Assembly: GCA_948470475.1 (NCBI GenBank)
Contig: OX419347.1
Location: forward strand, 13,366,675-13,430,674
Source: Galaxea fascicularis
Lineage: Eukaryota > Cnidaria > Anthozoa > Scleractinia > Euphylliidae
Reading direction: 5' to 3'
DNA: 64,000 nucleotides
Part shown: positions 12,101 to 23,459 of the stretch, piece by piece
How the letters are laid out: every line of letters starts with the position of its first letter
How positions within the stretch are numbered: position 1 is the stretch's first letter
Made by a program: the position numbers and the translations under genes
The notes under the pieces: generated by a model
The model's input: the letters and a program-made list of their open reading frames with translations, nothing else
What the model was told of the DNA's origin: nothing
The model's database searches: none

Positions 12101-12775
12101 AAAGACGTTTCATCATTTAAGTTTGAAACGTCGAACTTAAATGTCTTACAAGTTAGTTTCTTCGCCGTCTGCATAATTCAACCTGTAAGTAACACTTAGT
12201 TCGAGGAGGCCAAATCGGCCATAAACTTTAGAGTTTCTCTCAGGACTCCTCGCCACTTTTGTCTGTAATCTTTGGCTACTCATTTTTTTATATCCATTGT
12301 TTCTGTGTTTATTCAGTATTTTTTTGCGTGTGTGGCAAAATAAATCAACAAATAAAATATAATAAAAACGCTTTGCCACTGAACTGAAAGATGCCAGGGT
12401 TCTCAATGTCTCCTTTTTGTATCATAATTATTATTTTTTTTTGGCTTCTATTTCTTTTTTCCAAGTTTATCTAAGGTTGCGTTAAAAGGTTGAATAGATA
12501 TATTTTATCACCTGTGTAATTAATGTCGAATACATCAATCTTAACTTTTCCGGTTTGGTTGTCAACAAAACGTGGAGCTAATTAAATTCTGCATTGCAAT
12601 CAAAATTCAGAAACTTCCCTGCTATTTACTTCATTTCAATTGCCACACTAATGAGAAGGTTAATCCCACGGATGTAATCTCAAAACTAATGAAAACTTTC
12701 ATTGATTGTCTTGCGAGGCAATAGACTTGGTAACTTGACCGTAATCGTGTTTCTGTTCATTCCTCTTTACCCAAG
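9194..12775. other. Intergenic region, no complete gene
   Basis: No coding exon could be supported. The stretch is AT-rich and contains a perfect-centre palindrome at 10236-10291 and a small hairpin near 10775-10795 (CCCAG...CTGGG). It separates GPCR 1 from the orphan receptor exon at 12776. Confidence 0.5.
10236..10291. repeat. 56 bp palindrome with no loop
   Basis: Two 28-base arms built from CATAGTCACA words meet at a central GGGCCC with no spacer. I count only one or two mismatches between arms. It can form a cruciform or a very stable hairpin, and probably represents a fused pair of element ends or a replication-born palindrome. Confidence 0.8.
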
Positions 12776-12920
12776 CATTGGATCACATTTGGAACAATCG
12801 CCCTCCTTTCTGTGTTTGGCAATACCTTGGTGTGTGCCGGCATCTTAAAACGTCGAAAAAATTTGAGGAACTCGTACAATTTGATGATTCTTGCTCTCGC
12901 AGTCATCGATAACCTGACTG
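12776..12920 (+). pseudogene. Orphan GPCR exon encoding TM1-TM2
   Basis: A 145 bp open segment begins after a good polypyrimidine tract ending in CCCAAG and finishes at a GT donor (GTATGT) in phase 1. It encodes about 48 residues with FGNTLV (TM1 Asn), KRRKNLRNSYN (loop 1) and LALAVIDNLTG (TM2 Asp). The end point and phase are exactly those of the first exon in GPCR 1 and GPCR 2. No ATG is available in this frame before an upstream TAA at 12731. No TM3-TM7 exon was found downstream on this strand. It is most likely a relict or partial copy, inverted relative to its two neighbours, though unrecognised distant exons cannot be excluded. Confidence 0.65.
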
Positions 12921-13550
12921 GTATGTTATAATGCTTTGTAAATAATGTTAAAAGAGCGAAGCGTGAAGTATTATTACATAACATAGCCGATGCAAAATGA
13001 TACTATGAGTGACCTAATCAGCCAGCGAAAAATAAGTTCCACCAGTGACTATAATAAATATATCGTTAACCCTATGCAACTGAAACACTTCCGCCTTTGG
13101 TATTTCCCGTAACATATACTTAGGCACTTAATTTGGGGGTTATCTGCTTTAATAAGAATTTATCAAAGAACATTAGGAGTGAACTTACGAGTTAGTGTAA
13201 AATAACACTTGCCGACAGAGGTTGAACCTTCTCTTTATGAATAACCGATGTAAAGCGAAGAAACATCGAGGTTTCTTTTGTATGCGCGGAGAGAAAATAC
13301 ACTAGAAACCGCCTAAACTTCGCGCTTATCGGTAAGTGCGTTCCACTGTAAATTTGTACTTTAAACTATTACAGTGCCTTCATCTCGTCAAATTGTACAC
13401 TCAGTCAGATCTAAGGAAAAAGATTTTTTGAACAAAACGGAGAAACAAGATGCGATCTCACATTTTCGAACCGGCACTGTTACTAAGGTACTGAAATTAA
13501 ATTCCCAATAGTTTTATACTACTCGCGTCTACAATTCGAATTCTATTTAA

Positions 13551-13773
13551 CAATTAGATTATGAGCTCGAGAATTCTATCGCGCATAAAAATCGAGAACG
13601 AATAATCTAATTGTTTTAGTATAAATCTACTGGTCGTTCGAAAACGCGAAGAAGCGGCCGCCATTTAGTTGGCAAACGCTTCTCACTATCTATCACAGAA
13701 CAGATAGCGAGTAGCATAGCCAATCAGCCGGAGACCGGCATTCGTGATAGAACGCTGGTAGATTTATACTAAA
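13551..13773. mobile_element. Composite inverted-repeat element (CAATTAGA/TTTAGTATA family)
   Basis: CAATTAGATTAT at 13551-13562 pairs with ATAATCTAATTG at 13602-13613. The following TTTAGTATAAATCTACTGG is mirrored in inverted orientation by CTGGTAGATTTATACTAAA at 13755-13773. The same architecture, a CAATTAGA hairpin next to a TTTAGTAT-bounded inverted repeat, occurs at 16541-16784 and 50704-51007. No coding capacity is seen. Confidence 0.6.
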
Positions 13774-14239
13774 TTTAAATAGGAAATGAAATTTCTGACT
13801 CTGAAAGCCAATTAAATTGACCGGTGGAATCTCTGCATAAGTCAGGCAAGTATCTTATCTGTTTTTAGCACTTTTTGACTTCTGTTATTATGTCTATGAA
13901 TTTTTACATTGAAAACTAAACAGTTGCTTTTATTTCTTAACCTGGTAAAATTCATAAAGATTTTAAAACTTAATAGGCGCCAAAAGTCATTAAGAATGTT
14001 TTTCGCAGTTTTTTTTTTATTCTTAGCTTTAATTATTGCTTTTTTTAAAATTACAAAGTGTACATTTGCGTCTGTACTTTAAAAAAATCTGAAATCTAAA
14101 GAAAATTAACAAAAGGAAAAACTTGGTATGTTTGTATGTTCCTCAAATCGAAATCTTTGACCGAATTTTGAATCGGCAAGCTTAAGTTTACTTCAGTTTA
14201 GTAAATACATGGATATGACGAAAACCTAATTAAGGACAA

Positions 14240-14560
14240 CGGCCACCTCTTTATAACGGCCACTTATTTTTTCCCGGCGGTCAGTCCATACAATCACTCT
14301 TATTTCAACCTCTCCACAACGGCCACCTCTCTACAGTGGCAACGGCCACTAAAGCGCTTTCGTCTTTCGTGATTGCCGATATTTGCTTTATCGTGAACGT
14401 GAACGAATTTTGGGAATTATCCGTGACGCGTGAACAGTCTCAATATTTTTACGTGAATGCATTTTCCAAAGTGGTATAGGGGACCCTCAAAGTAACCTCT
14501 CGCCAACGGCCAGTTAATCAGCGACAGTGTATAGAAGACCCCGGCATTTTTCATTGTAAA
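14240..14560. repeat. Dispersed ACGGCCAC-containing repeat
   Basis: Several copies of (A)ACGGCCACCTCT occur here, and another near 14738. Related blocks appear at about 39900-40275 and 45175-45345, where they end in GGTTCGAC(C/T)GTA. This looks like one dispersed repeat family. No gene is seen. Confidence 0.55.
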
Positions 14561-14752
14561 AGGCCACGTTGACTGGAGCAACGAATTCAGAAATGAGCCA
14601 CTCGAAGCGACGAAGTGAAGTGTATTTCGATAGTGTTATATTCTACAATCAGCATCTTTTTTAAAATAAAAATGTCCTCACCCCCAAAACAGACAGGTGC
14701 TATATTACACCCCTACCTCCCAATAAAGACCACCTCTCTACAACGGCCACTT

Positions 14753-16484
14753 TCATCTGTCCCCCAGCGATACCATTTTGGAGATTTTCGACTGCATCTC
14801 CACTCTAGCTTCTTCTAATGGGTGAGCCTTAATGAATTTGACACATACCACTTCCTGAGGAGGCGCGTCTCTAGCTTCCCTTTTCACTAGCCTACTGCAA
14901 CTTGAAAACAGTTCTTTTGCTTTCGTTCTATAAAACTTGTTACTTAAGAGGAAAATACAGGGATTTAAGAGGGAGTTGAGCATGCATAAGATTACAGTAG
15001 CTCGGTGCCACATAGTGTTCAGCTCAACAACGTTGAGTTTGAAAAGTAAGTAGAAAAGCTGGTTAGGAAACCAACAAAGCACCATTATTAGTGATGTTGT
15101 CGCAGCCATGCGTGTTACTCGAGTGATGACAACTTGCCTTCGGCGAGTGGTTGTAAGTCCAGATGCACCTATCATAAATTGATAGAGCTGGGTAAACGTC
15201 ACTAGCATTATAATTACAGGTGCGATAAATTTGATAGAGATCTCCAAAATCCCTATCACAGCTCTTGCGTCGTCGCCAGCTATTCCCCAGAAGACACAAC
15301 GTTGAGATCCACTTTCGCCGTGAAAGAGGTACTTCGTTTCAATAATATGAGTACTGTTAGCAGCGAAAGAGCTGAGCCAAATCGCGATCAGATATTTTCG
15401 CACCCGCTTGTGTCTAAATCTTGTTCGATAAACCAAAGGACGGAATACCGCAAACCAACGCTCTACTGCTAGCAGAGTAACAGTGTACAAAGAGACAATT
15501 CCAAAGGTAAAAACAAGAAACTGATTGGCTATAACGTAGCAAAAGATGGCGGAACCAATGTTTTCTCCTGCGAATGCTCGTTGATGTCCAATGATATAAA
15601 CGGGCGTGATAAGAAGAAAAACACCTGAAAATGTAATTTAGTCAGTGGTGTATATCTGTTTATCATCAATATGAAAAAACCGAGAATAACAAGGCTCAGA
15701 ATGGATAAGCTATGTTGTTGTCCTTTAGAAAGACGGCGTCATGGCGGCTAGCGTAACCGGTCAGTATAGGAAATATAACAACCCAGATCATAAAAAGAGT
15801 ACTCATTTTTCTCTACAATTTTAGAAATGGCACTTCCACATTAACATTATTCTCGGAAATAGGAAATTAAAGCGAAAATGACGAAGTTATAGCATTTTGA
15901 GAACTCTGGTTTCAGTATCTAGTGGGCTACAACGCATGGCCTGAAATTTGTCGCATCGGAGTGTAAAAATAACAGACCCGGTAAATCGCAGAGTGAAATA
16001 ATACAAAGCCAACGCATGGGCAAATGCAATTTACTTTTGATACTTAATTTTGTGAAACCATGGTTTTTGGGGACGCTGTCACAAAATTAGAGACGTTTGT
16101 ATGGATTTTGAGCGATGTTTCAAGGTCTATAACTTGGTCTCTGTTCAACCTAAAAGAATCAAACTTGGTCAAACGACTAAACTCAATGTCATCTTTCATG
16201 TGATGGTGTCAATTTATCGATTACTTCAAAATTTGAAACTCGCCCCAGTTCCCTTTTGAATTTCGGAATGGCCAATTGAAAACCGCTCTAGTACTGACAA
16301 GCATCTTACCTGTCAACATATCTGTACAAGCCAAACTCAGAAGTATCACATGATACGCACCCTTCCTTAATTTCTTGTTGCGTACAATGAGAGCAACGAA
16401 GAAGAGGTTCCCCGAGATGGAGAGTATGGCAACCACTGTGAAGAACAGCCTTTGGCTTAACTCCCGATTATACACCATGTGCAT
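14753..16484 (-). CDS. Class A (rhodopsin-like) GPCR 2
   Basis: Exons 16310-16484 and 14753-15624 join in phase 1 over a 685 bp GT/AG intron and give 349 codons (348 residues). A TAG three codons before the ATG supports the start. Landmarks: SGN in TM1 (Asn26), LACTD in TM2 (Asp55), ITPVY at the TM2-ECL1 junction, Cys87 in TM3 with a matching Cys in ECL2 (SQRC), ERW at 113-115 in place of DRY, CWFPNQL in TM6, and NPCIF instead of NPxxY in TM7, so the TM7 Tyr is Phe. The C-tail is about 60 residues and basic near the membrane. The intron site after TM2 and the CWFPNQLxYLLFK stretch are shared with GPCR 1. The ligand is not identifiable from sequence alone. Confidence 0.92.
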
Positions 16485-16540
16485 CACTTCCTACAAGATT
16501 CAAACTCAAAATAAACTGAAAATAAAGAATATCAACTAGT

Positions 16541-16556
16541 GGTGATATCACCCAAC

Positions 16557-16594
<38 letters not shown>

Positions 16595-16784
16595 GCTACT
16601 AGAGGACTATTAGCAGTAGTCCTCGAGTAGCAATAGAGCGTGACGCTTTCTTTCGTTTTATTCCCAAATTAATATTTCTTCAACTTGCATTTGCTAACTT
16701 TGTTATTGCCTTTTCTGTCGGACTAGTTGGATGATACTAAAACAATTAGACCCTTCGTCCTCAAGGGCCACGGGTCTAATTGTT
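16541..16784. mobile_element. Non-autonomous inverted-repeat element, copy 1
   Basis: GTGATATCACCCAACTAGTG at the left is mirrored by a GACTAGTTGGATGATACTAA block at 16720-16740, followed by an ACAATTAGACCC...GGGTCTAATTGT hairpin. The interior has its own inverted repeat around CTAGAGGACTATTAGCAGTAGTCCTCGAG. A second, clearly homologous copy lies in the opposite orientation at 50704-51007, inside SLC38A9 intron 4. No coding capacity. Confidence 0.8.
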
Positions 16785-19700
16785 AAAAAGAATGTGAAGA
16801 GAGGCTATTTCCCTTGCTTCACATCATGCATGAACTATTTCGAAATTGTTTTTTTCTTTTTCGAACCCTTGCTAACTGCCCCTAGCTGTAATGAAACCAC
16901 ATTTATAACGGAACGTGCATGTGCTTCTATTAGGGCTTCGATTCGTCAATTTTACTTCCCTTCCTGCGTACCCCTTTGACATTGGGCGTTTTTAGTTGAG
17001 GTTCATAAAACAAACAACATCTGACGTTAAAAGGGGGAGGCTAAGCGCTTCAGTCGAAAATGGGCGAGGCGAGATGAAAAATCAATTCGCATTAAATCAA
17101 AATAACACTCGTTTATATTCATTCATCATTTTTTGTTTTACAGACAACATGACGAGGACATTAATTACTTTCCTCGTTTTCTGAATAGCTTTCAGCTGTT
17201 GCTGATATGGAGACTTTAACTGTTACTCCATGTTGCTTTTTCAAAGTGAGTGAATGATCAAACGATGGAATGTTAATGCACGAAACCTTGCGTTATTAAT
17301 AATAGAAGCATTTTGGAAATTCCAAATTTAAAAAGTACGTATACGCAAACAACGAACGGGAATACCTACCTCACGGCCCAAGTGCGATTGCTGTTTGTGA
17401 CTATAGTTAGGTTGAAGTTTGTTCATTTATATTACAGAGCAAGACTAAGCAATTTTGCCTTGGTGTGGAGAACAGAGTTATAGTGCGAAGTTTGGGGCAA
17501 TCTAGCACTCTGAGGATAGTCCTCTGTGTGATTCGAGCTTCCCTTCGTGAATTTTAAGGGCGAGACACGATTGTTTTGGAGTCCAAGTTTTTGTGAACCC
17601 ATACTGTGCTCTAACATTATTAATGAATCATTCCCAAAATGTTTAGTTGCATGTATTAACTTTAGTATCCGGTGGCAATACACTTTAAAATATTAATGAC
17701 GTCTAAGCCAATCAAACGTTTTCTGATCTTGATAAACCCGCAGCAAAGTAAACATTAACTCTAATTGCATTTTTATCAATTGTGAAAGAAGAATATAAAC
17801 ATTTTATAATGTATACTGTACGTGCTTTGCTTCACCACGAAAAAAAACTGATAGGTAGAACGTGACTCTTGATGTTATGCATATTGAATAGCTTACCTTT
17901 TTTTATATATAATATATTAAGAACTTTTTTATAAGAACGTTGAGAGCGAGATAAACGCAATTTTAAGAACATGCAAAGAACATACCCAGCCCGAGAGTCG
18001 GTGAAGAACTTCTCTATTTTGCTCATTTTAATAAGTAGTTAGCCAAATTTACCAAGGGTTGGTTGGCGAGGCGTATTATTCGCGGGATCAGAGTAAGCCG
18101 AACAAGCATGCTACAAGAAACTTGATATAACATGCATATCACAGCAAACAATGCACTTTGATCGGGTTTCTGGTCAGGTCCGCGTACATGTGTTAAAGCC
18201 ATACCATGTAACTAAAGAACAAGTTAAGAACGTTTCAAATCGCCAAATAAATAAAAACGTTCAACCTCGGCTCCAAAATTAGACGTCCTTGTAAAAAAGA
18301 TTGTATTTGCATCATTTGTTGGAGATGTCGCAAAAGGGAAAAAGACGCCTCTTTCGCTGCAGGCCATGTCTATAAAATTGGTATTCGACGCGAAATCTCT
18401 TTCAGGTGTCTCTATCAGAGTGTAACAGGAAAGGGATAAAGTGCAGCCTGACATTAAAGGATGTTAATCCATAAAGCAATCGGCAATTCAGCCGTTTTTA
18501 AATGCTATGAGTCTCCCTGCCCTTCTACCACCAATGAGGACCCATAAGGGGTGAGGGGGAGGGGGGAAAGAAGTATCCCGTATCAAGTTAATTCCTTTGG
18601 TTTATATCCCTTTACTTGGATGTTTGATATCCCGGAATCTCTCTCATTTTTTAATGTCCCGTATCCCGTTAATATTTTTACCTACATTTCTCGTATTCCG
18701 ATTAAGCCTAATGCCGGGGGCCTCGATCACCAGTGACACGGACGTAATCAGTGTGAGTCAAAGTTAAGATTGAACATTGACGCTTTGATGCCTCAGCAAA
18801 CAACTGCAAAACACCATAAATATTTAACGCCTCTCTTTTAGAGAGAATGAAGCAAAATAAGTAGCTTACATTCTTATATGAAACGAGTTTGAAACAAACA
18901 TTCATGAAACGGTTCTCATCTATTAAAAAAGAGTTTACGTGCTATTGAAAAAGATGTCTCAGTGGCTGCAAGAACAGCTGCCTTGATAACGTGACTTTGG
19001 CCCAGCTCTAAAGCAACAATCCACCCAACAAAGACTAGTACTACTACCCTTCGGGGGCGATCGCTGTCGACGTTTACCCGTCTGAAACTAATGCACAAAA
19101 ACGATAAGAAACTGCACAACACCTCTCACTTATCAAATGCATTACAAGTTGCATAATAATGTTAAGTCTCGGAAACACTGTCGCAGGAATTGTAAATTTA
19201 GCGAATTCTATCTACAAAATCCGAATCAAAAGCGCAAAGCCCCAGATCGCAAAACAGACAAAAGAAACAGAGTTTTATGCGAATGTGGACTCTATACACA
19301 AAACTGAAATAGCACCCTATCGGCGATGAAGTATTGAATAAAATCTATACCACAATCACGATCAGACATATATCCAACTTTCGACTCAAACCAGACTCGA
19401 ATAAAATTCTAAAAAGGGCAGATATTGGATATGGAAGATTGCCTTTTTACGATGATTATCAACACATTCGCCCCATCTTACCTAAAATACATTATAATCT
19501 CTGACGTGAGTAGCCGGCGAAGCAAAGGTTCTGAATCATTGCCAGATTACTTTTATAAGAAAACGTTCGCCCGTTTATGCGACACACTAACAGCACACTT
19601 TAACGCCTTCACTCAGCTACATTATATAATAACATACACAAGTTCAAACATAATTTACCTTAATTCTGTTACCTCAAACTGAATAAAATACCCAGTGTTG

Positions 19701-20427
19701 TTTCCTTCGATGAGTCAAGTCTCATTAGCAATCGGAAACAAGCTCTGAGACAGGCCCTGGAAGCAAGGATCGTTAAATCAAGCTAAAACATCACTTAAAA
19801 TGATTTTGTTTTGGCGACCGATTCAGTGTCTTAGCCGGCCGGACTGACCATAGTAGAAGGAATATACTAAAAGTAAATGCTGATCTCAATTTGCAGTACG
19901 ATTTTATTGCCCAAACTGCAGCAAAAGACTTTCCATAGCGAGGGAAATTGAAATAAGGAATGTTTACTTTGCTGAACAAAGCCATGCCTCACTAGCAGCT
20001 GAAAAGGCAAAGCCGGAATAGAATAATCTCCTTACCACGAGTGGCAAAACCTAAAATTAATGCAAGATGGACGTTTTAATTATAGAGCCATTCTCAATCG
20101 CCGTCATAATGATTCCAACAACTAATAAGGACCGGAATGTTTCAATAGCTCTGCTTTAGCGGTGCCAGACTGCAACATTCTTCAATTGTGCTTTTCACTT
20201 TGTGAGTAATGAACACTTCACAAAGCAAAAAAGATAAATAAATAAAACAAACAACGAAACGTCCGCTCTAGTTGTACTAAACTAAAAGCATATTTGAGGA
20301 GTTCAGGACGTTCATAATGGTTGAAAAGTAAACCTGACAGTTACAATAGTCACAATCTATACTCACAATCTTAAATTTCAGTGCAAAAATTAACATTCAA
20401 TCTGTCATTTATCGAGCGAAATCTGTA

Positions 20428-20573
20428 ATATCAAATACGCCAGATTGCTACGAGTATAAAGACAGCAAGGAAAGTCGAGAATCAAACACTGGTGAGGTGA
20501 GATATCAAATCCGACAGATTGATAGGAGTATAAAGACCGTAAGGAAAATCGAGCAAAACCCTGGTGAGGTAGC
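20428..20573. repeat. Tandem duplication, ~74 bp unit, two copies
   Basis: Two adjacent diverged copies begin ATATCAAAT(A/C)CG and end in CTGGTGAGGT. They share GAGTATAAAGAC near the middle. The period is about 74 bases. No coding meaning is apparent. Confidence 0.75.
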
Positions 20574-20586
20574 CATTTGAAACTCT

Positions 20587-20596
20587 CGTCGTCGTC

Positions 20597-20650
<54 letters not shown>

Positions 20651-20651
20651 G
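20587..20651. repeat. (CAT)n microsatellite
   Basis: About 65 bases of GTC then CAT trinucleotide repeats. The poly-Asp frame on the minus strand is an artefact of this tract. Confidence 0.95.
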
Positions 20652-22278
20652 CCTAAACCATAACTATCACCATCATTACTGTCGTGACCACGAGCTCCAC
20701 CATTATCCAATACCATCACCCATCGCCATCGTTTTTCATTCAAATAAGTTGTGAAATTCAATCCGTCCAAATTAACTTGGCCGGTAATAAAGAATTTCTA
20801 GCTCGTTTTTGCTTTGTTTGTTTTGTTGTTGGTTTTTTTTTTCACTCTGATTCCACTCCGCCTCAAAATCTCCAGACAGTGACTATGATTTCACTAGCGA
20901 GATATTTCACCCTAATTTTTTTAACGATTACCTGGGGCTTCTTTTCACTGTACTGGTTTTAAATAACTAAAAATTAGTCGCAGTGTTGGTGAATAAGGCA
21001 GTAGATGCTTTCCGCCTGGGTAAATATCCATCACCATCAACATCCAGTCTACAGCCTAGTTGTTCAACACAGGAAACCAGAGAATGTCCATACCAATTGA
21101 TTTAGTATACTAAATTTTTAGTATCGAGTGGACATTGGTACAAAAGTCGAGCCAAAGTTCCTCTTTTGGCTTGTACTTACTCAGGCCAGTAAGGAGGAAC
21201 GGGGGGTGGGGGTGGGTGAGGGGAGGGTGTTTTCGGTTTATTTTTTCTAGGCCGGAGACCTTTTACTTACGGCGGCGTCTAAGCGGAGTCCAAGTCTTTA
21301 GCACAAATTTAACCAATAAATGAACTTGATCCAGACACTCCGGTTTGAAACACGAATTTTAAAAAAAACTTTGCTTCTTACAGGTATTCTGTATTCAACG
21401 GAAAAAGGAGCGCAAACTGCTGACTGTATTTTGAGCCACATTTAAACCTTCCTGCGAGAAACGCTTCGACCTAATTAACCAGCTGGACTGTAAGTGCCTG
21501 AAACAGCCTGTCATATGCAAAGCAAATAAAAGTATTGCTGGGTATTTGCTCAGGTCCGAAGTGGGACGCCCACTGTTTGTAGACTCTGTATTGCTTCTTC
21601 ATTCGCAAATCTAGGCAGGTGAACGTTATTGGTAATTCAGTGCAACAACCGGCGCACGAATATGATAAAATTTACGACTTTGCATTTCAGTAACTGAATC
21701 GGCTGTGAAACTTTCTATAATTAGCTTGTCTTGCGTTTAATTTGTCATAAGTAGTTAGCCAGATCACTCGGTCCACAAACGGATTGCATCTAATTTGAAG
21801 GAATAATTAACGTTTAAACCTATCCTTTGAATTCCTTCACAAAAGTGCATAACGTTTTTCTACAGTACACCCTACAGATTTGTCAGAATGGCTCGTTCCA
21901 GACCTCTTTCAAATTGAAAGAAAACCACTTCTGTCCAAAGGAAAGGAACTACAATACAACCAGTGCTAAGCGATAAAGAGTTCTCCATCTGAAAACTAAG
22001 CCAAGGGTTCGCGAACCAGCAAACTACTTCACTATCAACTCGTCGTAGCCCACTGGTTCGTAATCAGAGATATTGTATGCAGCGGGTGGACATAGTGTAA
22101 AACAATAGGACCACCAAACTCGGTGCCTTAGTTTCTAAGGACATTTCGCCTCAGAGGGCTAAATGAAAGACAACTATAAGGCGCCAAAGACCTGTTGGAG
22201 ACCGCATTGTTGCCCCAAGATGACTTGAATCTTTGTTTTTTTGTTTTGGCGTTGAAGCGTAAAATTTGATGGGTCTAA

Positions 22279-22466
22279 GGGCGCTTGCCAAAAGTCAGAA
22301 GTGGCCAGCCCGACCGTTCATTTGAGAATGAAATAGGCTTCTTTCAAGAGTTTTTGCTAACCAACCATCGCTGCTTTGCATACTATGTATGGACCGTTCT
22401 GTGGAATTCACTTTACAAATGGACTGGTCTGGCCGGCGGGCCAGTTCTGACTTATGGAAAGCGTCC
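22279..22466. mobile_element. MITE with ~50 bp inverted termini (GGGCGCTT...)
   Basis: The left end GGGCGCTTGCCAAAAGTCAG and the right end, read in reverse complement as GGACGCTTTCCATAAGTCAG, match over about 50 bases, including the adjoining GGCC-rich block. TAA follows the right end and precedes the left end and may be the target duplication. A 132-residue frame over this element is not a credible gene. Confidence 0.7.
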
Positions 22467-23459
22467 TAAGGCACGTCAGTTCCTCAATGAATTGGATTGC
22501 TGTTATCGAAGAAACAAAAAGAACCTATATAGCAGAGTTAAATCCCTGTTATGTTGGAAGGACTTAATTTGTTTTGTGTGTGTGTGGTTTTTTTTTCACT
22601 TAAAATCCGTTTTATTTGCTTACGAACTGATCTTTCATACTAAGAACCATATAATTATATATAGAGTCCTTAATTACGGTTGAGGAGGAAGGCTGCATGA
22701 ATCAGCAATTCGTCAAACTTCGTAAAAGAACAGAGCGGTTGAGGGAAAATGTTTGCAACTATACAGCAAAGCATTTCTATTGAGGTAAGGAGAATCATTG
22801 AATCAGTGCTTCGCGCGATCAAGAGTTCTGCGTGGAGACGCACTGGATTGTTGAAGATCGTTGATGAATCAAAAGAATCAAAGCCTTCGTCAAATTCCAT
22901 AATTGTTTGAAGCAACTTTTAGCTATACATCGACTAACTGGCGCCACAACTAAGGTTACTTATATGCAGGCAATATTGTAGGATGACGGTTTTTGATAAA
23001 ATGAACCGACCGTCACCTCGAACTGGACTGTCACTTCTTGAAAACACTAAATGCTTGCAACAGAAATATAAATAAAATCATTTCTTTGAAAGTTATTCCA
23101 TGAAGTAATAAACAAGATACTATTCCGTGACTGATTCAATATTACTTTAACCATCACATTTAAATCTGCCGTATAAGTATTGATCTAATTATCCTCTCTG
23201 TATGGATCTTTCTTCTCGAGACATTTTATATTGAAGTGGACCGATTCGAAGAATGTTTGATCATCAACAACCCCGTTTCTTGCAAGTGGTATAACAGGAG
23301 CTTCTCAATTATTTTGCAATGAAAGAGATTATCAATTGAATAGTAATTTATTTTTGTAGTGTGCAGTATTGTACCGTTTGAGAAAGTCCCCTCATGACGC
23401 ATTAAATTTGAGTTTTCACTTGCCAGAAATAGATACCAGCTATGAAATGCTGTCGAGCG

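Larger units (their letters stand above)
12921..14752. other. Region between the orphan GPCR exon and GPCR 2
   Basis: No TM3-TM7 coding sequence for the orphan exon is visible here. The stretch holds an inverted-repeat element at 13551-13773 and a dispersed ACGGCCAC-type repeat at about 14240-14560. Confidence 0.5.

Noticed and set aside
20405..20770. Poly-Asp open frame on the minus strand
   Set aside because: Artefact of the (CAT)n microsatellite, with no recognisable flanking domain or splice context.
22285..22683. 132-residue plus-strand open frame
   Set aside because: It starts inside both arms of the GGGCGCTT MITE and continues into AT-rich sequence; not a credible protein.
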